From an uncultured Eubacteriales bacterium (GTDB taxonomy: Bacteria; Bacillota; Clostridia; Oscillospirales; Oscillospiraceae): DNA of 30,384 nt. The stretch lies in contig USMI01000010.1 in the NCBI GenBank assembly GCA_900555735.1, forward strand, positions 1 through 30,384. Direction: 5' to 3'. The notes beneath the pieces were generated by a model. The model did no database searches, was not told where the DNA came from, and saw nothing but the letters and a program-made list of their open reading frames with translations. Both the position numbers and the translations under genes were made by a program. This document shows, in pieces, positions 17,931-24,915 of this stretch (position 1 is its first letter; every line of letters starts with the position of its first letter).

Positions 17931-18806
17931 ATGGAAGAACAGAAAAACAAGATGACCGACCGTCAGCTCGCCAAAGAGATGCGGAAGGGCAAGCGGGGCG
18001 GCGCAGGCGGCAAGCTGCTGATCGTGTTGGGCGCCGCCGTGGTGCTCATCGGTATCATGATGAACGGCTCGATCCCCGTGGTCATCGTAGGCGTGCTGAT
18101 CGCCGGTCTTGGCGAATGGCTGAAAAACAAAAGCAAAGGCGCCGCCGACCAGCAGGTGTACGATAATATCGTGCCGGACGTGGTAAACGCCGTCTTTGAT
18201 AACGTGCAGATGGATCCCACCCCTCACCTGCTGGACGTCAAGGACACCAACATTCCCCTGCCCGACCACACCTATTGCAGCGGCAGCGGCTACATCCGGG
18301 GAACATATCAGGGTCTGACCACGGAGCTGTGTACCGTCAGGCTGACGGACGTCAACGAGGTCCAGCGGGAGGAGACCGGCCTGTGGGAGAAAAACGAGCA
18401 GGTGGTCTACGCCGGTCAGTGGATGCTGTGTGAGCTGGGTCGGGAATTCCCGACGTGGCTGACCATCTGGCCCCGGGGCAAGCTGGATAAGCTGTTCAAT
18501 TCCCGCACCATCAAAACGGAGAATGAGGAATTCAACAAGAAGTTCAATCTCAGCAGCGACGATGAGCAGGAGGCCCTTCGCATCCTGAATCCCAGCCGGA
18601 TGGAACGGCTCATGAGACTGGCGGAGACCTCCGGCAAGTTCGCCGTCAACCTCAACACCGACGGCAGACTGTACATCGCCTGCCACTGTGACCGGGGATT
18701 TTTTGACATCGGTAAGGGCCGGGGGAAACCGGACGCTCTGCGCCAGCGCTTTGCCGGTGAGCTGAAGCGCTTCACCGACATGATCGATACCTTCCGCCCG
18801 CTGTAA
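17931..18806 (+). CDS. DUF3137-like membrane protein 2
   Basis: 291 residues. The N-terminus has KMTDRQLAKEM (8-18) like the preceding protein, then two membrane segments (about 28-44 and 47-61) and a cytosolic domain. The domain shows features I associate with DUF3137: GSGYIRGTYQG, TELCTVRLTD, then EEFNKKFNLSSDDEQEA and ILNPSRMERLM followed by LYIACHCD. Ribosome site AAGGAGTAACAA is ideal. Position in the same tightly packed unit suggests it works with the lipoproteins at the membrane, but no activity can be assigned. Confidence 0.78.
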   Translation: MEEQKNKMTDRQLAKEMRKGKRGGAGGKLLIVLGAAVVLIGIMMNGSIPVVIVGVLIAGLGEWLKNKSKGAADQQVYDNIVPDVVNAVFDNVQMDPTPHLLDVKDTNIPLPDHTYCSGSGYIRGTYQGLTTELCTVRLTDVNEVQREETGLWEKNEQVVYAGQWMLCELGREFPTWLTIWPRGKLDKLFNSRTIKTENEEFNKKFNLSSDDEQEALRILNPSRMERLMRLAETSGKFAVNLNTDGRLYIACHCDRGFFDIGKGRGKPDALRQRFAGELKRFTDMIDTFRPL

Positions 18807-18819
18807 AGGAGGAACAGAT

Positions 18820-19023
18820 ATGCCTTTTGGACTTGCTGTGGCGCTGCTTCTGGCCGCCATTGCCGGTATCGTGCTGGCCTGTAAGCTGCTGCGGAAAAAC
18901 CGCACAGCACGGATCCTGTGCATTATCGGATGCGTCCTGATCGCACTGGCCTGCGCGGTCTACATCGGCCTGACGATCATTTTCGTCGATGCAGCCATGA
19001 ATCAGCCCGTTGACGCGCTGTAA
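18820..19023 (+). CDS. Small two-pass membrane protein
   Basis: 67 residues made mostly of two hydrophobic segments (about 2-20 and 30-58) joined by a short basic loop (CKLLRKNRTAR). Preceded by AAAGGAGGAACAG, 13 bases after the DUF3137-like gene, so it is the last gene of the cluster and ends 52 bases before a terminator. No family recognised. Confidence 0.7.
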   Translation: MPFGLAVALLLAAIAGIVLACKLLRKNRTARILCIIGCVLIALACAVYIGLTIIFVDAAMNQPVDAL

Positions 19024-19075
19024 ACGGCGTTTTCGGTTTCGCCGGTCTATTCCGGCAGAATTTTAGGCAAAGTGG

Positions 19076-19101
19076 AAAAGCACGCTGCGGCGTGCTTTTT
19101 C
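19076..19101 (+). terminator. Terminator of the lipoprotein cluster
   Basis: AAAAGCACGC (19076-19085) and GCGTGCTTTT (19090-19099) form a strong stem with a four-base loop and a T-run. Confidence 0.85.
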
Positions 19102-19161
19102 GCTTTGTATCGTTTCTGTTTCATTCCTTCGATAAAATCACACAATTTTTTCAAAAAGGTC

Positions 19162-19190
19162 TTGCAAATCAAAAACCAATCGGTTATAAT
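19162..19190 (+). promoter_or_regulatory. Promoter of the tRNA genes
   Basis: TTGCAA (19162-19167), 17-nt spacer and perfect TATAAT (19185-19190), 20 bases before tRNA-Lys. Confidence 0.75.
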
Positions 19191-19210
19191 AGCACCGTTC
19201 TAAAAGATAT

Positions 19211-19286
19211 GCACCTTTAGCTCAGTTGGTAGAGCACCTGACTCTTAATCAGGGTGTCCAGGGTTCGAGTCCCTGAAGGTGTACCA
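19211..19286 (+). tRNA. tRNA-Lys (anticodon CTT)
   Basis: Full cloverleaf of 76 bases: acceptor GCACCTT pairs with AAGGTGT (first pair G-U), D-arm AGCTCAGTTGGTAGAGC, anticodon loop GACTCTTAATC with CTT, T-arm CAGGGTTCGAGTCCCTG and encoded CCA. A 14-base copy of its 3' end recurs 115 bases downstream. Confidence 0.95.
19273..19286 (+). repeat. Direct repeat, copy 1 (tRNA-Lys 3' end)
   Basis: CTGAAGGTGTACCA, the last 14 bases of tRNA-Lys including CCA. The identical sequence lies at 19388-19401. A repeat of a tRNA 3' end is what tRNA-targeting integrases leave behind, though 14 bases is short and the enclosed segment holds no gene. Confidence 0.8.
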
Positions 19287-19311
19287 AAATTACAGTGCAT
19301 CTCAAACCTTG

Positions 19312-19334
19312 CCAATCGGCTTTCAGCCGATTGG
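19312..19334 (+). repeat. Hairpin 1 between tRNA genes
   Basis: CCAATCGGC (19312-19320) and GCCGATTGG (19326-19334) form a perfect 9-bp stem with a five-base loop. No T-run follows, so it is not a standard terminator. Confidence 0.75.
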
Positions 19335-19342
19335 TCAGGGAC

Positions 19343-19387
19343 TCGGCGCTGTAAAACCTGCCACCGGCAGCTTTTACTTAGCGCCGA
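19343..19387 (+). repeat. Hairpin 2, long nested stem
   Basis: TCGGCGCT (19343-19350) pairs with AGCGCCGA (19380-19387), then GTAAAA with TTTTAC (19351-19356 and 19372-19377), then CTGCC with GGCAG around an ACC loop. In all 19 pairs with one two-base bulge and one internal mismatch; it abuts the second copy of the tRNA-Lys end. Confidence 0.8.
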
Positions 19388-19401
19388 CTGAAGGTGTACC
19401 A
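19388..19401 (+). repeat. Direct repeat, copy 2 of tRNA-Lys 3' end
   Basis: Identical to 19273-19286 including CCA, but with no tRNA body before it; instead hairpin 2 directly precedes it. Confidence 0.8.
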
Positions 19402-19438
19402 TAGAAGATCACCGACCCGATCGCCGGTGATTTTCTAT
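19401..19438 (+). repeat. Hairpin 3 just before tRNA-Glu
   Basis: ATAGAAGATCACCG (19401-19414) pairs over 14 bp, with one G-U, with CGGTGATTTTCTAT (19425-19438). It ends two bases before tRNA-Glu and could guide tRNA processing or end transcription in part. Confidence 0.75.
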
Positions 19439-19440
19439 AC

Positions 19441-19515
19441 GGCCCGTTGGTCAAGTGGTTAAGACAGAGGCCTCTCACGCCTTTAACATCGGTTCGAATC
19501 CGGTACGGGTCACCA
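19441..19515 (+). tRNA. tRNA-Glu (anticodon CTC)
   Basis: 75 bases. Acceptor GGCCCGT pairs with ACGGGTC; D-arm GGTCAAGTGGTTAAGAC; anticodon stem-loop GAGGC-CTCTCAC-GCCTT with CTC; T-arm with GGTTCGAATCC; encoded CCA. CTC reads GAG codons and typically accompanies a TTC isoacceptor elsewhere in the genome. Confidence 0.93.
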
Positions 19516-19518
19516 AAA

Positions 19519-19553
19519 AAAAACGCCAAATGCTTTCGCATTTGGCGTTTTTC
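19519..19553. terminator. Bidirectional terminator, tRNAs and lysR gene
   Basis: AAACGCCAAATGC (19521-19533) and GCATTTGGCGTTT (19538-19550) give a 13-bp perfect stem with A-run on one side and T-run on the other. It serves the + strand tRNAs and the convergent LysR gene that ends at 19555. Confidence 0.88.
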
Positions 19554-19554
19554 T

Positions 19555-20436
19555 TTATGCAGTTGTTTTCTTTGTCAGCATCCTGACGGCATATTTCAGG
19601 AACATCTTCACCGCCGGGGACACGTCCGCCTTAGAGTTCATGGCCACGCCCAGCGTGATCTGGGACGGCGGGTCGATGGGCAGCATAACGATATCGCAGA
19701 TGCGCTTCTCCGTGATCAGCTTGTTCATGACGCTCATGCCAAGACCCTGCTCCACCATGGACATGACCGACAGGCTCTCCAGCGTGGTGAACTGCACGTT
19801 CGGCTCGATGCCGTTCTTGGCAAACAGCGCCTCCACGTCGTCGTCGCAGCCCAGCGCCGGCATGATGAAGCGGTCATATTTGCAATTCTCCAGCGGATAG
19901 GTCTCCGCCTGTGCCAGAGGATGATCCTTCGGCAGCAGCGCCAGCATGGGGTCCTCCGCCAGTGGAATGAAGTCGTAGGGCATCCCCTCCTGATAGCTGA
20001 AAAAGCCGATATCCGCCGCACGGTCGTCCAGCCACTTGGACACCTCCTGCCAGATGCCCTCCATCAGCTTGATGCGGATCTGGGGATAGTCCTGCTGGAA
20101 CGCCCGGATCACCGCCGGCAGCCAGTGGGTGGCGATGCTGGAATAGGACGCGATGGTAACACTGCCGATCAGCAGCCCGTTCATCTCCGCCGACAGCTCA
20201 AAGATCCGGTCCTCCTGCCGCAGAAACTCCCGTACCGTGGGCAGCAGCAGCTCGCCGTTCTCCGTCAGCGTCACGCCCTTGGTGTTCCGGCGGAACACCG
20301 GAAAGCCCAACTCCTTTTCCAACGCCGTCACCAGCTGGTTCACGCCGGAGGGCGTATAGCTCAGCGCCTCCGCCGCCTTGGAAAAGCTGCCTGTTTCCGC
20401 CGCTGCCAGAAAGGCTCTGCACCGTGCTGTTTCCAT
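19555..20436 (-). CDS. LysR-family transcription regulator
   Basis: 293 residues. N-terminal winged helix-turn-helix with the LysR pattern (CRAFLAAAETGSFSKAAEAL, then TPSGVNQLVTALEKELGFPVF and RNTKGVTLTENG), followed by an effector-binding domain of two Rossmann-like halves. The start at 20436 follows GGGAGGAAAAAT; an in-frame ATG 14 codons upstream is not supported. The gene is divergent from a tiny membrane protein gene at 20572, the usual arrangement of a LysR regulator and its target. The effector is unknown. Confidence 0.92.
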   Translation of the reverse strand: METARCRAFLAAAETGSFSKAAEALSYTPSGVNQLVTALEKELGFPVFRRNTKGVTLTENGELLLPTVREFLRQEDRIFELSAEMNGLLIGSVTIASYSSIATHWLPAVIRAFQQDYPQIRIKLMEGIWQEVSKWLDDRAADIGFFSYQEGMPYDFIPLAEDPMLALLPKDHPLAQAETYPLENCKYDRFIMPALGCDDDVEALFAKNGIEPNVQFTTLESLSVMSMVEQGLGMSVMNKLITEKRICDIVMLPIDPPSQITLGVAMNSKADVSPAVKMFLKYAVRMLTKKTTA

Positions 20437-20489
20437 ATTTTTCCTCCCTACATTATCAGTTTTTCTTACATCTATCATAATGTTCTGTG

Positions 20490-20522
20490 GCTTTACTTTT
20501 CTTGTTAAATATTCTACTATAT
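20490..20522 (+). promoter_or_regulatory. Promoter block, copy 1
   Basis: TTTACT (20492-20497), 17-nt spacer, TACTAT (20515-20520). The 33 bases from 20490 to 20522 recur at 22840-22872 with a single mismatch (20509). Slightly upstream both copies have CTATCA. The identity extends through the spacer, which is more than two unrelated promoters should share. Confidence 0.75.
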
Positions 20523-20571
20523 CATTGCAGAAAGCACAAGCCCCAAATTATCATCTAAGGAGGAAGCTACC

Positions 20572-20808
20572 ATGAAAAACATCCGTGCTTACCTGACAAC
20601 TGCCGTGGTTTCCCTCATGCTGGTGGCGGCATCCGCCTTTTCGTTAAGCGGCACCGGCCATGCAGCCGCCGTCTGCATACCGCTGCTGTTCGGTCTCGTC
20701 TTCTCTTGGAGCGCCGTCAAGGCCGCGCTGACCGCTATGGACAGCGACATCCGCCGTAAACCGGCCGCCGTTCCCTGCTGCGCATGCCTCCAGTTGAAGC
20801 TGGCCTGA
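20572..20808 (+). CDS. Tiny membrane protein, paralog A
   Basis: 78 residues with two hydrophobic segments (about 8-26 and 31-50). It shares with the product of the gene at 22925 the start MKNI, the block VVSLMLV.A.AF against IVSLMLVVATAF, and PLLFG.VF.W against PLLFGAVFTW. The C-terminal tails differ; here it ends in a Cys-containing stretch (PCCACLQL). Ribosome site AAGGAGGAAGCTACC. Divergent from the LysR gene, probably under its control. No family recognised. Confidence 0.7.
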   Translation: MKNIRAYLTTAVVSLMLVAASAFSLSGTGHAAAVCIPLLFGLVFSWSAVKAALTAMDSDIRRKPAAVPCCACLQLKLA

Positions 20809-20820
20809 TGTGTTGGAAAC

Positions 20821-20857
20821 AAAAAATCCGCAAGCCGATCGGTTTGCGGATTTTTTT
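20821..20857. terminator. Bidirectional terminator
   Basis: AAAAAATCCGCAA and TTGCGGATTTTTTT arms around a self-complementary CCGATCGG core. It lies between the tiny membrane protein gene and the convergent aldo/keto reductase pseudogene. Confidence 0.88.
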
Positions 20858-20862
20858 ATGGT

Positions 20863-21828
20863 TCAATTCTCTTTCTTCTCGAACTCCTCCACCACGTCCA
20901 TCAGCAGCTGACGGATGGGCAGATGCTGGGGACATGCCTTTTCGCACCGGCCGTATTTCACGCAGTCAGAGGCCTTGTGGCCGGGCATGGACTTCGTTAT
21001 AATAGTAATCGGCATTCCAGTCGTGATAAAGCTGCTTGGTATTCATGGTAGCGAACAGATCCGGGATGGCGATATGCATGGGACAGCCGTCCACACAGTA
21101 CCGGCAGGCGGTACAGGGGATCAGGTTCTTCCCCCGGAAGATCTCCTGCACCTTCTTCACGGCGGCAAGCTCTTGCTCGTTCAGCACAGCTTTAGCATCC
21201 TCCGGCAGCTTTACCAGATTGCCGCCCTTTACCGGCTCCATAACGATCACCAGCTTGCCAAATTTCCGGCACACCTCATAGCACTTCCGGCTCTGTACTG
21301 CGGGATCGTCGTAATCCAGATAGTTGAACTGGATCTGTACCACCTCGATCTGGGGATACTCCGTCAGGATCTGCTCCAGCACCTCCGCTCGGTCGTGGAA
21401 GGAAATGCCACATGGCGCACCTTCCCCTCCTCTTTCAGGGCAAAGGCCGTCTCATAAGTGCGGCTGCTCTTAAAGTGCTTGAAGATCTCCGCGCTCTGGA
21501 CGTGCATCAGATAGTAATCGAAATATTCCACGCCGCAGGCGGCAAGCTGGCTCTCAAACAGCGGACGGATGTCCTCCTCCTTCTTGAAATAGAAATTGGT
21601 CAGCTTGTTGGTCAGCGTATACCGGTCGCGGGGATAACGGCTGGTCAGAAATCCCTTCAACGCCAACTCGCTCTTGCCCTCCAGATAGCCGTGGGCGGTG
21701 TCGAAATAGGTGAAGCCCGCTTCCAGAAAGGCATCCACCATGCGGCAGGTCTCCGCGATGTCCACTTCCTTCTCCTGCATGGGCAGGCGCATAAAGCCGA
21801 AGCCGAAATTTCTCTTGAACGCATCCAT
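20863..21828 (-). pseudogene. Broken ferredoxin-type aldo/keto reductase
   Basis: Remains of an aldo/keto reductase with a C-terminal two-cluster ferredoxin domain. The N-terminal part (MDAFKRNFGFGFMRLP, then YFDTAHGY) is intact to about 21410. There GTGGCATTTCC lacks one G against the reading expected, VRHVGISFHDR, and the frame shifts. The second frame continues through EPVKGGNL and CTACRYCVDGCP. Near 21180 KAVL runs directly into NEQELAAVKK, where family members normally have some fifty more residues. At 20989 another shift separates NEV from the true end (ASDCVKYGRCEKACP, QHLPIR), which stops at 20863. The start at 21828 has AAAGGAGAACG upstream. Two frameshifts plus a likely deletion indicate a pseudogene; sequencing error could explain single-base changes only. 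Confidence 0.85.
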
Positions 21829-21859
21829 AGGTCGTTCTCCTTTTCTCGTCACATGATCC

Positions 21860-22639
21860 TCAGTCGATGTTGATATCCGCCACAGAGTATACGGCGGCCT
21901 TGCCGCTCATTTTGATACGCTCGCCCACCTGCGTGCAGTACAGCGTACCGCCCCGGCGGCTGGCCTGATAGGCCACCAGACTGTCCTTGCCCAGTGCCTG
22001 CACCCAATAGGGCACGATGTGGCAGTGTCCGGAGCCGCAGACGGGGTCCTCCGGCACATTGCACTTGGGCGCGAAGCTGCGGGACACGCAGTCCACCTCC
22101 TTGCCCGGTGCGGTGGCGTGAAGCAGCAGGCCGTCCAGCGCCCGTACCTTCTCCTGATCCACCGTCATATTGCGGACGACGGCCTCGTCGTCAAACACGC
22201 ACAGCAGATCGCGGCCCATGTAGGCAGCCTTGGGCATGGCGCCGTTCATGGCGTCCGCCATGACCCGGGTCACCGGCACACTTTTCAGCTCATAGGCGGG
22301 AAAATCCATCTCGTACAGGTCTCCACGGCGTACCACCGTCAGATTCCCGGACAGGGTGCTGAAGGTGACCTCGGTCAACGAGGTATCCACGAAGCTCATG
22401 ATGGCGCAGGCCGTTCCCAGCGTGGCATGGCCGCACAGGTCGATCTCGCCGCCGGGCGTGAACCACCGCAGGTGATACTTCTCTCCCTCCTTCACGGCAA
22501 AGGCCGTCTCGGAGAGGTTGTTCTCAATGGTAATGGCCATCATCTTCTCCTCGTCCAGCCATTTGTCCATCACACAAACAGCGGCAGGGTTGCCTGCAAA
22601 CACATGGTCGGTAAAGGCATCGATCACATACTGTCTCAT
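21860..22639 (-). CDS. PhzF-family isomerase/epimerase-like protein
   Basis: 259 residues, normal for PhzF-like proteins, which share the diaminopimelate epimerase fold; the physiological substrate of most members is unknown. Signatures are the N-terminal YVIDAFTDHVFAGNPAAVCV, the catalytic Glu in NNLSETAF, the GGEIDLCGHATLGTA loop and DPVCGSGHC near the end. The start at 22639 follows AAGGAGGAAACC; a longer in-frame reading adds 37 residues outside the family. It ends 31 bases before the start of the broken aldo/keto reductase, so both probably formed one operon. Confidence 0.92.
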   Translation of the reverse strand: MRQYVIDAFTDHVFAGNPAAVCVMDKWLDEEKMMAITIENNLSETAFAVKEGEKYHLRWFTPGGEIDLCGHATLGTACAIMSFVDTSLTEVTFSTLSGNLTVVRRGDLYEMDFPAYELKSVPVTRVMADAMNGAMPKAAYMGRDLLCVFDDEAVVRNMTVDQEKVRALDGLLLHATAPGKEVDCVSRSFAPKCNVPEDPVCGSGHCHIVPYWVQALGKDSLVAYQASRRGGTLYCTQVGERIKMSGKAAVYSVADINID

Positions 22640-22688
22640 CGTGGTTTCCTCCTTATATGTAAAGTGATTTCGTCCGGGAAAGAGGCGC

Positions 22689-22720
22689 AGACGGCGATAT
22701 GACTCATGACGCCGCCGTCT
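22689..22720. repeat. Inverted repeat upstream of PhzF gene
   Basis: AGACGGCG (22689-22696) and CGCCGTCT (22713-22720) flank a 16-base loop that itself holds the palindrome ATGACTCAT. It lies in the likely 5' leader of the PhzF gene and could be an RNA hairpin or operator. Confidence 0.45.
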
Positions 22721-22839
22721 CATACGCTGTACAGGTTTTGATGATATCACACTTTTTTCATTCCTTCAACCCGGTTCTTGCCGGTCGATATGTGCAATCG
22801 TGCTGAAAGTATTACTGATATGCGCTATCACATTCCATA

Positions 22840-22872
22840 GCTTTACTTTTCTTGTTAATTATTCTACTATAT
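22840..22872 (+). promoter_or_regulatory. Promoter block, copy 2
   Basis: TTTACT (22842-22847), 17-nt spacer, TACTAT (22865-22870); 32 of 33 bases match 20490-20522. The sequence on either side differs, apart from CTATCA upstream and the ribosome site downstream. Confidence 0.75.
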
Positions 22873-22924
22873 AGTCACAAAAGAAAGAAACCCCTAAAAA
22901 TACTTTTTCAAGGAGGACACTACC

Positions 22925-23158
22925 ATGAAAAACATCAACACTTACATTATGATCTCCATCGTTTCCCTCATGCTGGTGGTGGCGACCGCCTTTCTGATGA
23001 CCGCTGCTGACGCCCCCATCCGTGAAGCCGGTGGCTATCTGCCCCTGCTGTTCGGCGCCGTGTTCACCTGGAGCATCGCAAAGGCCAATCTGATGGAGCG
23101 CGCACGGGAGGAACGCAGCAACGCCCGCGTGTTCACCCCCAGCCACGCCGCCGCATAA
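22925..23158 (+). CDS. Tiny membrane protein, paralog B
   Basis: 77 residues with two hydrophobic segments (about 7-28 and 36-52) and a charged C-terminal tail (MERAREERSNAR). Paralogous to the product at 20572 over the first 55 residues. Ribosome site AAGGAGGACACTACC, nearly the same as that of paralog A. It follows promoter copy 2 and ends before a strong hairpin, so it is a single-gene unit, divergent from the PhzF gene. Function unknown. Confidence 0.72.
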   Translation: MKNINTYIMISIVSLMLVVATAFLMTAADAPIREAGGYLPLLFGAVFTWSIAKANLMERAREERSNARVFTPSHAAA

Positions 23159-23190
23159 ACAACACCGACAGCTTGTTTTCTCTCTTACTT

Positions 23191-23230
23191 CAAATAGAAA
23201 CGGCACGCTTTTGCGTGCCGTTTCTATTTG
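23191..23230 (+). terminator. Terminator after paralog B
   Basis: An 18-bp perfect stem (23191-23208 with 23213-23230) around TTTT, with AT-rich lower stem. The downstream T-run is short (TTTG), so transcripts may partly read into the hcp gene. Confidence 0.75.
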
Positions 23231-23293
23231 TTTGTTGATATTCCTTTCCAAAATGGCACATACTACCTGCAACGATCACAGGAGGTATGTACC

Positions 23294-24871
23294 ATGTCAG
23301 AAATGTTTTGTTTTCAATGCCAGCAGACCGCCGGCGGCAGCGGCTGCGTCAAGACCGGCGTATGCGGCAAGCAGCCGGAGACCGCCCATTTACAGGACAA
23401 GCTGGTGTGCCGTCTGATCCGTCTGGCGGAGGTCTGCCGCCAGCGGGAGGAATATCCGCCGGAGGTCACGCGGCTGCTGGCGGACGGACTGTTCACCACG
23501 CTGACCAACGTAAACTTCGACAACGCCGCCATTCGGGCCTTTACCGACCGGGTCAACGAGGCGCTGCGGCGGCACGGCGGCTCCACCGCCGACGAGGACA
23601 GCGCATGGCTCTGGAAGGGGAAAACGGACACCGTTTCCCTGCGCTCCACACTGCTGTTCGGACTGAAGGGCATGGCGGCCTACGCCCACCACGCCATGAA
23701 TCTGGGCTACCGCGACGAGGAAGTGGAGAAGTGGTTCTATAAGGGTCTTGCCGCGCTGGCACAGGAGCACAGCGTAGAGGAATGGCTGGCCCTCATCATG
23801 GAGTTCGGCCAGATCAACTTCCGGTGCATGGCGCTGCTGGACCGGGCCAACACGGAGACCTTCGGCGACCCGGTGCCCACCCGCGTCAACATCGACGTGA
23901 AGAAGGGCCCCTTCATCGTGGTATCCGGCCACGATCTGGATGACCTGCACCAGCTGCTGGAGCAGACAACCGGACGGGGCGTCAACGTCTATACCCACTG
24001 CGAGATGCTGCCCGCCCACGGCTATCCCGGCCTGAAGAAGTATCCCCATCTGGCGGGCAACTTCGGCACGGCATGGCAGAGCCAGCAGAAGGAGTTCGCC
24101 AACATCCCCGCGCCGGTGCTGTTTACCACCAACTGCCTGATGCCGCCCCGTCCCAGCTACGCCGACCGGGTCTACACCACCTCAGTGGTAGGCTACGACG
24201 GACTGCGGCACATTTCCGCCGACGCACAGGGCCATAAGGACTTCTCCCCGCTGATCCGTCAGGCACAGGCGCTGGGCGGCTATCAGACCGACCAGAGCAT
24301 GAGCGGCGTCAACGGCGGCCACATGGTGACCACCGGCTTTGCTCACGCCGCCGTGCTGGACAAGGCCCCGCAGATCATCGAAGCCATCAAAAGCGGCGCG
24401 GTGAAGCACATCTTTCTGGTGGGTGGCTGCGACGGCGCCCACCCCGGCCGCAACTACTACACGGAATTCGTCAAGCGCACGCCCATGGACTCGCTGGTGC
24501 TGACGCTGGCCTGCGGCAAGTTCCGGTTCAACGATCTGGATCTGGGTGAAATCGGCGGTATCCCCCGTATTCTGGACGTTGGCCAGTGCAACGACGCATA
24601 CAGTGCCGTCCGCATCGCGCTGGCACTGGCGGAGGCCTTTGGATGCACCGTCAACGACCTGCCGCTGACGCTGGTGCTGTCGTGGTATGAGCAGAAAGCG
24701 GTATGTATCCTGCTGAGCCTGCTGGCACTGGGCGTCAAGAACATTTATCTTGGCCCTACCCTGCCCGCCTTCCTGTCCGAGACGGTGGTGAAAACGCTGG
24801 TGGATGCCTATGGACTCCAGCCCATCACCGCGCCCCAGCAGGATCTGGACGCCATCCTGCATCGCGGCTGA
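23294..24871 (+). CDS. hcp: Hybrid cluster protein (class I)
   Basis: Iron-sulfur-oxygen cluster enzyme of anaerobes, known as hydroxylamine reductase and linked to nitric oxide detoxification. 525 residues. The N-terminal cubane ligands are C6, C9, C18 and C24 (CX2CX8CX5C), typical of strict anaerobes. Hybrid cluster ligand motifs are all visible: SGHDLDDL (His), HCEMLPAHGYP (Glu), TNCLMPP, VGGCDGAHPGR (the persulfide Cys), ACGKFRFND, GQCNDAYSA and SWYEQKAV (Glu, Lys). The ATG at 23294 follows AGGAGGTATGTACC; a longer reading is not supported. No hcr reductase gene adjoins it, so electrons must come from another donor. A possible weak promoter is TTGATA-18-CATACT at 23235-23264. Confidence 0.95.
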   Translation: MSEMFCFQCQQTAGGSGCVKTGVCGKQPETAHLQDKLVCRLIRLAEVCRQREEYPPEVTRLLADGLFTTLTNVNFDNAAIRAFTDRVNEALRRHGGSTADEDSAWLWKGKTDTVSLRSTLLFGLKGMAAYAHHAMNLGYRDEEVEKWFYKGLAALAQEHSVEEWLALIMEFGQINFRCMALLDRANTETFGDPVPTRVNIDVKKGPFIVVSGHDLDDLHQLLEQTTGRGVNVYTHCEMLPAHGYPGLKKYPHLAGNFGTAWQSQQKEFANIPAPVLFTTNCLMPPRPSYADRVYTTSVVGYDGLRHISADAQGHKDFSPLIRQAQALGGYQTDQSMSGVNGGHMVTTGFAHAAVLDKAPQIIEAIKSGAVKHIFLVGGCDGAHPGRNYYTEFVKRTPMDSLVLTLACGKFRFNDLDLGEIGGIPRILDVGQCNDAYSAVRIALALAEAFGCTVNDLPLTLVLSWYEQKAVCILLSLLALGVKNIYLGPTLPAFLSETVVKTLVDAYGLQPITAPQQDLDAILHRG

Positions 24872-24880
24872 CCCTTATCA

Positions 24881-24914
24881 AAAAGGACGGTACTCTGCCG
24901 AGTACCGTCCTTCT
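24881..24914. terminator. Bidirectional terminator, hcp and hypB
   Basis: AAGGACGGTACT (24883-24894) and AGTACCGTCCTT (24901-24912) form a 12-bp perfect stem with a six-base loop, flanked by A's and T's. It ends both hcp (+) and the convergent oxidoreductase-hypA-hypB unit (-). Confidence 0.85.
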
Positions 24915-24915
24915 T

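Noticed and set aside
19211..19515. An integrated prophage or conjugative element at tRNA-Lys
   Set aside because: Only 101 bases lie between the two repeat copies and there is no integrase or other mobile gene; at most a scar or tiny cassette.
19447..20508. A 353-codon + strand frame starting in tRNA-Glu and running opposite the LysR gene
   Set aside because: It begins within a tRNA gene and covers a clear LysR gene on the other strand.
20863..21828. Programmed frameshifting as an explanation for the split aldo/keto reductase
   Set aside because: Two separate shifts plus a likely deletion, with no slippery heptamer seen at either point, fit decay better than a programmed event.
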